Made by a program: the position numbers and the translations under genes
From: Candidatus Bathyarchaeota archaeon
Lineage (GTDB): Archaea; Thermoproteota; Bathyarchaeia; Bathyarchaeales; Bathyarchaeaceae
Direction of reading: 5' to 3'
DNA length: 64,000 nucleotides
Assembly (NCBI GenBank): GCA_030608565.1
Contig: JAUWDY010000002.1
Location: 1 to 64,000 of the forward strand
Notes under the pieces: model-generated
What the model was told of the DNA's origin: nothing
What the model saw: only the letters and a program-made list of their open reading frames with translations
Databases searched by the model: none
In this document: piece by piece, positions 1 to 9,452 of the stretch
How the letters are laid out: each line of letters opens with the position of its first letter
Position numbering within the stretch: position 1 is the stretch's first letter

Positions 1-60
1 AGGGTTGTCACAGATACCCCCTTCTATGCATGCATTAAAGGTAAAACCGTTCACCTTTCC

Positions 61-104
61 ATATCTTTTCGTATCTTTTCCCATCTTTTCCCATCTATTC
101 CTAT
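61..104. repeat. Decamer-phased tandem repeat (NNATCTTTTC x4-5)
   Basis: atatcttttc/gtatcttttc/ccatcttttc/ccatctattc/ctatc in exact 10-nt register. Confidence 0.8.
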
Positions 105-180
105 CGTGGGATAAACCATTTCTAAGCTTATTTTCAAAAAACAAACGAAAAACAAGCTTTGTGAAAAACTAAAAAAATTA

Positions 181-276
181 TAGGGGGGGTCTAGAGAGAG
201 ACAAAAACAATGTAGCAAAAAATTAGGGGGGCTATAGGGGGTCTAAAAAGAGAGAGACATACGCAAACAACGTAAT
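181..276 (+). repeat. G-run/GA-rich dispersed element (one full plus one partial tandem copy)
   Basis: ttaggggggctatagggggtctaaaaagagagagacatacgcaaacaacgtaat; reverse-complement copy at 21378-21430. Confidence 0.8.
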
Positions 277-359
277 AAAATAGTCAACTTTTTTCAGAGA
301 AAGGCTTATAACATAGCAATGTATTTTTGTGGCAATCTTCCAGAAAGGAGAATTACGCT

Positions 360-686
360 ATGCAGATTGTCAAGGAACCATGTGGACACCAAACGCTCTA
401 CCGACTTGTAGACAAGCTAGATTGTATGTTAGGTCGAGCAATAACCTCAGAAACTACTGAAGAAGTCAGACTACACGAAATCTACGTAAAGCCTGAACAT
501 CGCGGAAAAGGCTACGGAAGCACACTCATGCAAGCAATCCTCAACGGGGACAAAACAAAACTGATAACATTATGCACCGGGTTTACAAACATTCCATTCT
601 TCAAACAACACGACTTTGAAGTAACAGGAACCCGTGACAGCCTAGTTTTTATGAGCAGAAAAACATTAACACCCAAGATACAGTAA
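360..686 (+). CDS. GNAT family N-acetyltransferase
   Basis: LHEIYVKPEHRGKGYGSTLM acetyl-CoA binding motif; RBS aaaggag upstream of ATG 360. Confidence 0.75.
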   Translation: MQIVKEPCGHQTLYRLVDKLDCMLGRAITSETTEEVRLHEIYVKPEHRGKGYGSTLMQAILNGDKTKLITLCTGFTNIPFFKQHDFEVTGTRDSLVFMSRKTLTPKIQ

Positions 687-771
687 CAGCATTCTGAAAC
701 TGCTCTCTTTTTACAAGCTACAAAAAAATTATTGTCTCCCATTATACATAATGAATGCTTAGGGCTTCAAC

Positions 772-1809
772 TTGGGAGTCAACCTCACACCCATCATAAT
801 CAAAAAAACAATACGTTTAGAAGACCTCAGAGACAAAAACCTTGCAGTAGACGCCAACAACACACTATATCAATTCTTATCGTTAATTCGAACACCAGAC
901 GGAACACCCCTAAAAGACTCAAACGGACACATCACCTCCCACCTTACAGGACTCATGTTCCGCTCCACACACCTAATACACAATTACGGAATTAACCTAA
1001 TCTTCGTTTTCGACGGAAAACCCCCACCACTCAAAAAACAAGAAATCCTAAAGAGACGAGAACTCCGAGAAAAGGCTACAAAAGAATGGAAAAAAGCACT
1101 TGAAACTAAAGACTACACCACAGCTTTCTCCAAAGCAGTTATGACAAGCCGCTTGACAAACCCATTAATTGATGATGCAAAACGACTCCTCAAACTCCTT
1201 GGAATACCTTTTGTTCAAGCACCCAGCGAGGCCGAAGCTCAAACATCCTACATGGCTGCAAAAGGAGACGTTTGGGCTTCAAGCAGCCGTGACTACGACG
1301 CTCTCCTTTTCGGATCACCGCGCCTCTTAAGATATCTCACAATCTCAGGAAAAAAGTTTCTACCGAGCAAGGGAGTTTCTCGACCATTGAAGCCAGAACT
1401 CATCGACTTGAAAAACCTCCTTTCATATCATGAACTCGCTCATAAACAACTCATAGACCTAGCAATCTTGATTGGAAACGACTTTAACAACGGAGTGAAA
1501 GGGATAGGCCCCAAAACAGCCTTAAAACTATTGAAGAAACATGGCACCATAGAGAAACTACCCAACAACGTTAGGTCAAAGGTTCCTGAACACTACAATG
1601 AAGTTCGAAAAATCTTCCTAAAACCCAACATCACATCCGACTACACTCTTAAATATGGAAAACTCGACGAAAAGAACCTCTATCAATTTCTCTGTAACCA
1701 ACGAGACTTTTCTAAAAAACGTGTAGAAACTGTTGTTCAAAGAATGAAGAAGTTTTACTCAACCAAAAAACAAACCAGCTTAAAAAAATGGGTCGCTATA
1801 ACTGACTAG
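772..1809 (+). CDS. fen: Flap endonuclease 1 (FEN1/XPG family)
   Basis: VDANNTLYQFL, FVFDGKPP, APSEAEAQ, SSRDYDALLFG, GNDFNNGVKGIGPKTALKLL; TTG start. Confidence 0.93.
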   Translation: MGVNLTPIIIKKTIRLEDLRDKNLAVDANNTLYQFLSLIRTPDGTPLKDSNGHITSHLTGLMFRSTHLIHNYGINLIFVFDGKPPPLKKQEILKRRELREKATKEWKKALETKDYTTAFSKAVMTSRLTNPLIDDAKRLLKLLGIPFVQAPSEAEAQTSYMAAKGDVWASSSRDYDALLFGSPRLLRYLTISGKKFLPSKGVSRPLKPELIDLKNLLSYHELAHKQLIDLAILIGNDFNNGVKGIGPKTALKLLKKHGTIEKLPNNVRSKVPEHYNEVRKIFLKPNITSDYTLKYGKLDEKNLYQFLCNQRDFSKKRVETVVQRMKKFYSTKKQTSLKKWVAITD

Positions 1810-1930
1810 TATTTTTGAGACGTAACCTCCATTTACTCCCAAACCTCTGAACAGTAGGACCGGACAGACCGAAAAAATGACAAAGCCCTTCAGGCTACTC
1901 TCAAAGAACTTGACGCACAAAGATTCCAGG

Positions 1931-2233
1931 TTACTCAGTTTCGCCTTCCTTTACTTCCACTACTGTTTCCGCTTCCACTTTTTCCTCCGCTTTTCCAACC
2001 ACTTCTGCTTCAGCGAATCTTCGACTTATCCTCGTTATCTTTATCCGCACATGCTCACCGGGTTTGGCATTTGAAACGAAGCATACGAGTCCCTTGATTC
2101 GCGCAACGCCTTCGCCTCGACGACTGGTCTCTTCAATTTCCACATCGTATTCTTTTCCTACCTCAACGGGTTTTGGGGGAAGTCGTGGGGCAAATCCTCT
2201 GCGCTCTCCTCTTTCATAACTCATCGTTTTCAC
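1931..2233 (-). CDS. TRAM domain-containing protein
   Basis: VGKEYDVEIEETSRRGEGVARIKGLVCFVSNAKPGEHVRIKITRISRRFAEAEVV. Confidence 0.85.
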   Translation of the reverse strand: MKTMSYERGERRGFAPRLPPKPVEVGKEYDVEIEETSRRGEGVARIKGLVCFVSNAKPGEHVRIKITRISRRFAEAEVVGKAEEKVEAETVVEVKEGETE

Positions 2234-2284
2234 CTCTGCTTATTTCTGAACTAAGCTATTCATTTTGAAGAAACTGATATTGAC

Positions 2285-2575
2285 CTATGTGACGTTTAGG
2301 GTTCCATATTTCCCTGCGTTTAGTTGAATCTCTCCTCTGAACGAAGTAATATATCCGTTTTCAATCTTGACTGTGTCGCCAACGTTAACTTGATCGATTT
2401 GTTCATTCCACAGGGTTAGCTTTATTGTACCAGTGTCATCGCTAACGAGGGCGTCCGCAACTTGGTATGTCTCATTTTTGTACCTTGACTGAACTTCGCG
2501 AGTATCTGATTTTTCGGTTACCTTTGCTACGACATTCACTTTCCTCATTCCATTTCTCAACTCTTTAATGTTCAA
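2285..2575 (-). CDS. OB-fold nucleic acid-binding protein (RPA/SSB-like)
   Basis: VVAKVTEKSDTREVQSRYKNETYQVADALVSDDTGTIKLTLWNEQIDQV OB-fold pattern. Confidence 0.8.
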   Translation of the reverse strand: MNIKELRNGMRKVNVVAKVTEKSDTREVQSRYKNETYQVADALVSDDTGTIKLTLWNEQIDQVNVGDTVKIENGYITSFRGEIQLNAGKYGTLNVT

Positions 2576-2865
2576 AACGTTTCCTCCTGTCTGCTTATTT
2601 TTTCCGCGATGGCAAATTTTTTCCCAACACTCACGATTTTCACCTTCACACGCTCTCCGACCTTCACTTGAGGTACAAATATTAAAAAGTTCTGTATTCT
2701 CGCTATTCCGTCGCCTCTTGTGCCTATGTCATTTATGACCACGTCGATTTCTTGCCCTTTTCTAACTGGAACTGGCTGAAAAGGTATAGCATTGAACTTC
2801 CGTTCTCTCTTATGTTTACGTCTCGGTCTTACGTGCCTTGGTTTTTCTGAAAGCCTTCTCGGCAT
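2572..2865 (-). CDS. TRAM domain-containing protein
   Basis: VRKGQEIDVVINDIGTRGDGIARIQNFLIFVPQVKVGERVKVKIVSVGKKFAIAE. Confidence 0.85.
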   Translation of the reverse strand: MPRRLSEKPRHVRPRRKHKRERKFNAIPFQPVPVRKGQEIDVVINDIGTRGDGIARIQNFLIFVPQVKVGERVKVKIVSVGKKFAIAEKISRQEETF

Positions 2866-3292
2866 CTGTTCTTTCGTCCCTTATCGCGGAACCAGCCATC
2901 CAGACAGAACTGCATTGTCGATAAAGCGACTTCTAGCGTAGCTCCGTTCCGGTATGCCGGTGAAGATGAAGGATCATTGATGCTGAATATAAGTTTTGTC
3001 ATGCGGAGAATTCGTAGATTGGAAGCGGTGGTAGGCAGGCTAGATTAAAAGACGCATGTGAACTAAACAAGCAAGGAACTTGCATAGAGAGACAGAGACA
3101 CGTATACTTAGGTCTAAGATCTTAACATGGTTTAATGGAAAAGTCAAACCCCGCACATCTGGTTCTTGTGGCAAACAACGAAAACTATATTTCTCTTAAA
3201 CGTTTATTTAATAGAACTATATTTTCATTGGTTAACGATCTAATGTAAATTTTATAAAAGATGCTGCCTAAAACTCGGAGAGAGATGAGAAT

Positions 3293-4060
3293 ATGATTCC
3301 TGAAATCCCATATCCATACTCAACCATTCTTGAAATTGCTATCACCATTATTGTTGCAGCGATTTTGGAACGTGTTGTCGCAAGGTATTTGAAACGTTTT
3401 TCTGAGCGGAGAGAGTTGCCGCCAGAAGTTGGAAACGGCTTGGTATTGATCGCTCGGTTTCTGATCATAGTAGGTGCAGTCATCACGCTTTTCAGGGTTG
3501 GGGGGTTGTCCACTGAGTGGTTCACGGCGATTTCAGCGCTCGGAGGCGCAGCGATTGGCTTCTCCTCAACCAAAACGCTTGGAAACTTTATTGCAGGTTT
3601 ATATATACTCATTGCGCGACCGTTTCGAGTGCAAGACTACGTCTCCATAGCTGGTACTGAAGGCATCGTCAAAGAAATAACAATTAATTACACAAAGATT
3701 TTGACGCCTGGAAATACGACGGTCTCTATGACTAACCAGAAAATCTTGGATCAAGACATCATCAATTATCGGTACAAAAGTGGAAAGTCTCGCCTCTACT
3801 GCTACAGTTTCGAACTAAGCTTTGACCACTCTTTGCCGACGAATAAACTGGAAAAAACCTTTGACCAAGTGATTAAACGATACGAGGAAAAGCTTCCAAG
3901 AAAACCTGAGTACGGGATGACTAAGCTGATGAGGCTGGAAAGACACTATATGTTCTATCTTTACTTCAAAAACCCCAAAGACATCTTCACCCTGCAGCCC
4001 ACATTTCTGAAAGAGATAACCGAAGCATGGGACAAAGCAAAGGCTTCAAGTTCCAGTTAA
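3293..4060 (+). CDS. MscS family mechanosensitive ion channel
   Basis: ALGGAAIGFSSTKTLGNFIAGLYILIARPFRVQDYVSIAGTEGIVKEITINYTKI. Confidence 0.88.
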   Translation: MIPEIPYPYSTILEIAITIIVAAILERVVARYLKRFSERRELPPEVGNGLVLIARFLIIVGAVITLFRVGGLSTEWFTAISALGGAAIGFSSTKTLGNFIAGLYILIARPFRVQDYVSIAGTEGIVKEITINYTKILTPGNTTVSMTNQKILDQDIINYRYKSGKSRLYCYSFELSFDHSLPTNKLEKTFDQVIKRYEEKLPRKPEYGMTKLMRLERHYMFYLYFKNPKDIFTLQPTFLKEITEAWDKAKASSSS

Positions 4061-4084
4061 CATTAGACAAGAAATGTCCATTCG

Positions 4085-5323
4085 CTAAATTGGTATGAGT
4101 GCCTTCAAGAGGATGAGCATGATATATGCCATAACAGAAATAGCCGCCGCTTTCTTCCACGTAAATTCACGTGCGAAATGTAACGCGATGGTGCCGAGTG
4201 CTGCCGTCCATGCATGGACGGTGAACGGGAGGTAATAACGTAGATTGTACGCTAAGGTAGTACCCCAATTATCTTGGATGATCTGATTCCACAACACAAG
4301 TCCAATTTCCTCCTCTCCTGCAGCCGGACTCCACGTTTTTAGTGGAAAACTAAGTGATGGAAGCATATTTATTAGAAGCGCATCAATTGCGATGTAAACC
4401 ATTGTGACGGCAAATACGTATCCGACAACATTGAATAACGTGCTCCATGAGCCAGTTTCACCACCAAAGATCTTAATCGTCAGTAATAGAAGGCCAGCGT
4501 ATAGAATCCATCTGACGATGAAGTCAGTAGCTGAGCCCATTAAAGAACTAACCAACCATCCAGTGAAAAAGCCTGAGGCGATAGGGGAAACATATTCTCC
4601 AAAATATAAATCATCAATTTTCATTGTTAAATTTGCCGCGTTGGACCAAGATAATCGATATGCTAATGCCGTTATGTTCTCCCAGCCCGCAGAATTAACC
4701 CAACCTCGGCTCTCTGGGCCAATATTAACGGTTACATTACTCCATCTACCACTTGAGTTTGATATTTCACTCTCCAAGTTCAATTCCAAATAATTACTTT
4801 CGTTACCTGAAAACAGCCACAAAGTTGCGTTGCTTGGAAGGACCCCCATACCGTGTATCCATTTAATCCGAAAAGATAATTGCGTGTAACCTATGTCTAC
4901 TGAACAAACAAGTGGTCTCACGTCAGTTGGTATTTTCTTTTTCATCCAAATAGATGTGCTGTTGGAAACGAAAGACTTCACACTGTAGTTGCCAACTATG
5001 TGGTCTGTATCACACGATAGTGTTTCGTTGGGACTCCAAAGTGAAGTTGATTCGGTCCATGAATCTGCCTCAGGCGTCGGATTTTCAAAAAATGTCTTTG
5101 AGGCACTAATATATTGTGCCCCCGCTGTGACAAGCACAGTGATCAACAAAATTAGCATAGGACCCTTAACGTCAGGTTTTTTAACGATTTCTTTAAATGC
5201 CTCAAGTGGAGAATACAAAACCCTGAATATTTCACGGACAAACAACTTTTGCTTGTTCACCTTTTGTGCTTTCATATCGACGCTTATAATATAAAAGATG
5301 CGTTTCAACTGGTTCTTGAACAC
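4085..5323 (-). CDS. Yip1-like multi-pass membrane protein with large extracytoplasmic insert
   Basis: N-term FREIFRVLYSPLEAFKEIVKKPDVKGPMLIL, TM segments, ~150-aa Ser/Thr/Asn-rich beta-like insert between TM1 and TM2. Confidence 0.5.
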   Translation of the reverse strand: MFKNQLKRIFYIISVDMKAQKVNKQKLFVREIFRVLYSPLEAFKEIVKKPDVKGPMLILLITVLVTAGAQYISASKTFFENPTPEADSWTESTSLWSPNETLSCDTDHIVGNYSVKSFVSNSTSIWMKKKIPTDVRPLVCSVDIGYTQLSFRIKWIHGMGVLPSNATLWLFSGNESNYLELNLESEISNSSGRWSNVTVNIGPESRGWVNSAGWENITALAYRLSWSNAANLTMKIDDLYFGEYVSPIASGFFTGWLVSSLMGSATDFIVRWILYAGLLLLTIKIFGGETGSWSTLFNVVGYVFAVTMVYIAIDALLINMLPSLSFPLKTWSPAAGEEEIGLVLWNQIIQDNWGTTLAYNLRYYLPFTVHAWTAALGTIALHFAREFTWKKAAAISVMAYIMLILLKALIPI

Positions 5324-5424
5324 TCTAGCGAACCTTAGTCAGGTTCTGTTGTTTCAACACTTTATCGATTGTCAAATTCCGCTATAGTTGCTGTTACCAA
5401 TTAGTTGTGTAATGTTATAACGCT

Positions 5425-6936
5425 TCAAAGTCCGAGCTTGAACTTTCTATAGGTATTGTAATCCACAAATTCTATGTGCTCATTTTCAATCTGATGCTGC
5501 ACAGTGAATTTTTGTCGACCCTTTTTCTCCTCAACCTGGCTGGTTGTAATCAGAGAATAAGCATCGCTTCCAGCCCCAGACCCATAACTAACAAGGATTA
5601 TCCTCTCGTTTGACTTGGCTTTATCCAGAACCGCCGCTAACCCAATAGGTGAAGCACCGGAATACGTATTGCCAAACTTAGAGACTTTGAGACCCAGCAT
5701 GTACTGTTCCTCTTTGAACCCTAGTTCCTTGGCCACCTTAATTGGAAAGCCCACGTTAGGCTGATGGGAAATGAAGTAGTTCACGTCGCTAGGTTGGAGA
5801 TTTAACTTCGCCATCAATTTTCTACACGCCTTCACCACGTGCTTAAAGTAGGCAGGCTCACCGGTGAAACGGCCACCATGTCTGGGATAGGGTTCAAGCG
5901 CCCTCCTCCAAAAGTCTGGTGTATCTGATGTGCACGAGTACCAACCCTCCACTTCAGCGATGATGTCTTGCATGCCGAAAATGAAGGCCGAACCACCATA
6001 ACCAACAAAGAGGTCTAATTCCCCCCCAGGCTCCTCCCTAGGCGCAGCCTGAGAATTATCGGTGCCTATCACCATGGCGTAAGTTGTACTTACACCGGGA
6101 TAGTACACCAGTGATGTTGCGTCTTTGAACATGCTTGTGGCAGCCTTGCACGCAAACTCCGTGTCAACTGCGTCTACGCCCTGCAAGCCATCGATTTTTT
6201 CTTCCTCACCGAGCTTCAACACCTGAGCTACTTTGGAAGCGATGGGCTTAACCGCATAAGGATTAGACTCTGAGCCCACATATACCTTACCCACAAGCGA
6301 AGAGTCTATGCCAGAATGAATCAGAGCCATTTTCCCAGCCTCAACCGCAGCCGTGATGGCGTCTTCATCCATGAATGGTATGGACCTTTCCATGGCTCTT
6401 TCTTTAATTCTGAATTTGGAGACGTATACTCCGTATCCGACGATTCCAGGCGTCTCATACTCCTTTTTGGGTTTAGTCACTTCGTATTTCTGGTGTGGGT
6501 AGTACTCATCAGCAAAAGTAAACGCTAAAGAGATCGTTGGGATTATCTCGCTCTGCTTCACGGCATATCTTCTTCTGAATCTTGGAACAACGTTTCTACC
6601 TTCAAGGCTGGAGAATTCGATTTCTTTGTTGTTCAAGATGAGATCAGTTAACCTGCAGGGCACCCTTATCTTTCCATTATGAAATGCGACAATCCCGTAG
6701 ATGTATGGGCCGAACTTAGTAAATCTGTTTGTAGGTCTGTTGACAAGAGTACAAACTTCTAGTGTTCCTTTTTCGTAGAAGAAGTCGATGTCTTCCATCT
6801 TGCCGAAACTTTTCCTTCCACACTTTCCGCAGTAGTCTTTGGATCTGAAGTATTCTTTGCTGCAGATGCCGCATCGACTGCCTCTGAGTCTATCACCTAT
6901 ATATGAGACTCGCCTTTCTATAGGTTCGCTGCTCAT
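5425..6936 (-). CDS. Hydroxymethylglutaryl-CoA synthase with N-terminal DUF35 (Zn-ribbon/OB) domain
   Basis: N-term CGICSKEYFRSKDYCGKCGRKSFG Zn ribbon plus OB; then GYGVYVSKFRI..., DTEFACKAATSMF, GSGAGSDAYSL typical of HMGCS. Confidence 0.88.
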   Translation of the reverse strand: MSSEPIERRVSYIGDRLRGSRCGICSKEYFRSKDYCGKCGRKSFGKMEDIDFFYEKGTLEVCTLVNRPTNRFTKFGPYIYGIVAFHNGKIRVPCRLTDLILNNKEIEFSSLEGRNVVPRFRRRYAVKQSEIIPTISLAFTFADEYYPHQKYEVTKPKKEYETPGIVGYGVYVSKFRIKERAMERSIPFMDEDAITAAVEAGKMALIHSGIDSSLVGKVYVGSESNPYAVKPIASKVAQVLKLGEEEKIDGLQGVDAVDTEFACKAATSMFKDATSLVYYPGVSTTYAMVIGTDNSQAAPREEPGGELDLFVGYGGSAFIFGMQDIIAEVEGWYSCTSDTPDFWRRALEPYPRHGGRFTGEPAYFKHVVKACRKLMAKLNLQPSDVNYFISHQPNVGFPIKVAKELGFKEEQYMLGLKVSKFGNTYSGASPIGLAAVLDKAKSNERIILVSYGSGAGSDAYSLITTSQVEEKKGRQKFTVQHQIENEHIEFVDYNTYRKFKLGL

Positions 6937-6937
6937 G

Positions 6938-8137
6938 TTAACCCCTACTTAAGATGTGAACGTACGCCTTTGTTCCGAATCCCTCAAGTTCTAAGACACA
7001 TCCATGCTGTGGAGTCTCATCTGCGTTCACTTGTCTATCACCCGCTTCTCCTTTGAGTTGTTTAACGATCTCAAAGATTTGGGCGCCTCCAGTGGCCCCT
7101 AACGGGTTTCCATCCGCCTTGAGACCTCCGTTTGTGTTCACAAAAAGCTTTTTTCCATCAACCTCGTAAAATCCTTTGTAATCTTTACAGCTGTTATAGA
7201 TGTCAAGCCAAGCTTTACCCTTTTTTGAAAAGCCCAGGTCTTCTAAGGCTATCATTTCTAACAAGGTAGATTGATCGTAGAGCTCGGCTAATTGAATATC
7301 GCTTACCTTTATTTTTGACATTTTAAGAGCGTTTTCCATCGCTATTTTGTTTGCGATGAATCCAGTTCTGTTCTCACGTGAGGGAAATGTGACGTAATCG
7401 GTGGCTGCACAATAACCCACAATGTGTATTGGTGAATCAGCATGTGCTTTGGCCATTTTAGGACTTGCTAGAATTAAGGCGGCTGAACCATCTGAAATGG
7501 GGGCAAAATCGTATAGTCCCAGAGGCTTTCGTGCCTTAGACCTTTCCTTCAAGACTTTATCCACGCTGACTTCTCTCTGAAACTGTGCGTATTCATTGTT
7601 CATTGCATGGTAATGATTCTTGACAGATATCTGAGCTAAAGCAATGTAAAACTTATTAAGGGATTCTCCAGAAATCTTATGTTTTCTGACGTATTCTCTG
7701 AGCATGAGTTCGTGATTTGCCTCGGGTGTACATCCGGCGTAGTAGCTCCACGGGTCTTCCAGAAGCATTAGGTCGTCCCTGATTTTATCCCAGCGATCGG
7801 TCATTTTCTCTACCCCGCCCACTAAAACTAGGTCATGTCTCCCCGATTGGACCGCAAAGCAGGCGTTTAGAAGGGCGGAGCTGAATGACCTCATTTTTTC
7901 CATATGAACATGTAGTTCCAGCAACTCGGATAGGAAGCCCTCTTCAATTCCAATTTTGTTTGTGATTTGGAGGAAATAATCTGAAAAATAGCATGCGTCA
8001 AGATTTTTCCGCTCTATACCTGCTGAATCTAAGGCGGTCAGCCCGGCTTCTTCTACCATCTTTTCCGGCGCCTTTTCGTAATGCTCGCCAAATCTGGTTC
8101 TGCCAACACCGATTATGGCTGGGCACCTGTGTCCCAT
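6938..8137 (-). CDS. Acetyl-CoA C-acetyltransferase (archaeal thiolase)
   Basis: AIIGVGRTRFGEHYEKAPEKMVEEAGLTAL; NTNGGLKADGNPLGATGGAQIFE; HGCVLELEGFGTKAYVHIL. Confidence 0.92.
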   Translation of the reverse strand: MGHRCPAIIGVGRTRFGEHYEKAPEKMVEEAGLTALDSAGIERKNLDACYFSDYFLQITNKIGIEEGFLSELLELHVHMEKMRSFSSALLNACFAVQSGRHDLVLVGGVEKMTDRWDKIRDDLMLLEDPWSYYAGCTPEANHELMLREYVRKHKISGESLNKFYIALAQISVKNHYHAMNNEYAQFQREVSVDKVLKERSKARKPLGLYDFAPISDGSAALILASPKMAKAHADSPIHIVGYCAATDYVTFPSRENRTGFIANKIAMENALKMSKIKVSDIQLAELYDQSTLLEMIALEDLGFSKKGKAWLDIYNSCKDYKGFYEVDGKKLFVNTNGGLKADGNPLGATGGAQIFEIVKQLKGEAGDRQVNADETPQHGCVLELEGFGTKAYVHILSRG

Positions 8138-8315
8138 AAATTCGTGGTCTCCTTATCCTCAAAATCTTATGCTGTTCAACCTAGTCTTTTTAAGTGTTTG
8201 TGTTTGATAAAAAGTTTCTATGGTATAACGCTGATACTGAAGCACTGAGTGACATAAGTTTTTATCGTCTCTTGTAATGAATCATTGTCGAGTGCTTGTA
8301 TAGGAGGACCTTGCT

Positions 8316-8627
8316 GTGAACGAGATTTATCGTCTCATCATAACCGTTGAGGAGATTCGAGGTAGATGCCCTGTCTTCAAAGTTGGAGACAAAATAATCG
8401 TTGAAGAACCTGAAATAATTACCAAGAAAACGGATGCGCTTTGCGTTCACGCGTTTGGCTCAATGTTATCTATGATCATTCCCTTAAGCCGAGGCGTTAG
8501 CTTCAGAGAGTTGGGCCTAGCGAAGGAAGAAGAAGAGGTCGGCTACGTACAGTGTCTCGACCCAGAGCCGCCCTACACCTCTGGTGGAACCATTGTCTTC
8601 AAAATAGAACGAGAGAAAATTCAGTGA
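8316..8627 (+). CDS. TIGR04076-type small protein
   Basis: LIITVEEIRGRCPVFKVGDKIIVEEPEI...LCVHAFGSM...VGYVQCLDPEPPYTSGGTIVFKI; GTG start. Confidence 0.7.
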   Translation: MNEIYRLIITVEEIRGRCPVFKVGDKIIVEEPEIITKKTDALCVHAFGSMLSMIIPLSRGVSFRELGLAKEEEEVGYVQCLDPEPPYTSGGTIVFKIEREKIQ

Positions 8628-8893
8628 AAGCCATCCAGCTAAATGGAGCGCGTCTAGTGGAAAAGTGGATGTGACCATGTTCAAATTGTCTATGAACATC
8701 ATGTTGACGTAAGACTTTCCTTGCCAAGCCACCTCAAATAGGCACAAGACTTCTGGAGCCTTCGCAGAAAATGGAGAGGCTTCTTCTAATCATTTGTCTA
8801 ATTGATAACGGAGATCAACCTTCTTAGGATATTGTTGTTTCTAAAATGAGTAGTTAATTGGAAATCTTAAATAGTTGTAGGTTTTAAGTTTAA

Positions 8894-9211
8894 TTGAGCG
8901 ACATGGCGGAAATTTGTCCAATATGCGGACTTCCTCGCGATATATGTGTCTGCAGAGAAATCACTAAAGAACAACAACGAATCAGAGTTCGTTTGGAATT
9001 TCGAAAATGGAGGAAAGCTGTAACCATCATCGATGGCATAGACGACAAGAACACCGATCTTGGGCGACTCGCCCAGAAATTCAAGACTTTTTGTGCTTGT
9101 GGAGGAACAGCTAAAAACAATGAAATCCTTCTGCAAGGTGACCACCGAGAGAAAGTGCGATCTTACCTCATTCAACTGGGGTACCTAGAAGAAAACATTG
9201 AACTTCAATGA
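8894..9211 (+). CDS. Translation initiation factor aIF1 (SUI1)
   Basis: CPICGLPRDICVCREI; FRKWRKAVTIIDGID...DLGRLAQKFKTFCACGGTAKNNEILLQGDHREKVRSYLIQLGY. Confidence 0.93.
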   Translation: MSDMAEICPICGLPRDICVCREITKEQQRIRVRLEFRKWRKAVTIIDGIDDKNTDLGRLAQKFKTFCACGGTAKNNEILLQGDHREKVRSYLIQLGYLEENIELQ

Positions 9212-9230
9212 ATAAACAGGGCGAAAGAGC

Positions 9231-9452
9231 ATGCACATACTTAAAAACCTATGTGAAGTACTCAGCGGACTGAAGCGAGGAAAACTAGCCCCGAAATTAT
9301 GTCCCAAATGTGGTAGCTCCAAACTCCGAGTCTCCAGCGGTTTTGACACGTATCCTCGGATGTTTGGAATAACACCCTTGGAATACGTCTGTGAGAACTG
9401 CGGCTACAGAGGCCCTATAGCAATGGAAATAGAAGAAGAGGAACCCCGCTAA
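9231..9452 (+). CDS. Small zinc-ribbon protein
   Basis: CPKCGSSKLRV...YVCENCGYRG; overlaps the convergent tfb stop by 4 nt. Confidence 0.75.
   Translation: MHILKNLCEVLSGLKRGKLAPKLCPKCGSSKLRVSSGFDTYPRMFGITPLEYVCENCGYRGPIAMEIEEEEPR

Noticed and set aside
732-995. 87-aa plus-strand ORF overlapping the FEN1 start
   Set aside because: Out-of-frame low-complexity His/Arg/Asn-rich translation inside the clearly coding FEN1 gene.
2829-3002. 57-aa minus-strand ORF (MTKLIFSINDPSSSPAYRNGATLEVALSTMQFCLDGWFRDKG...) upstream of the TRAM gene
   Set aside because: Overlaps the TRAM start in another frame and matches no family; too weak to call.
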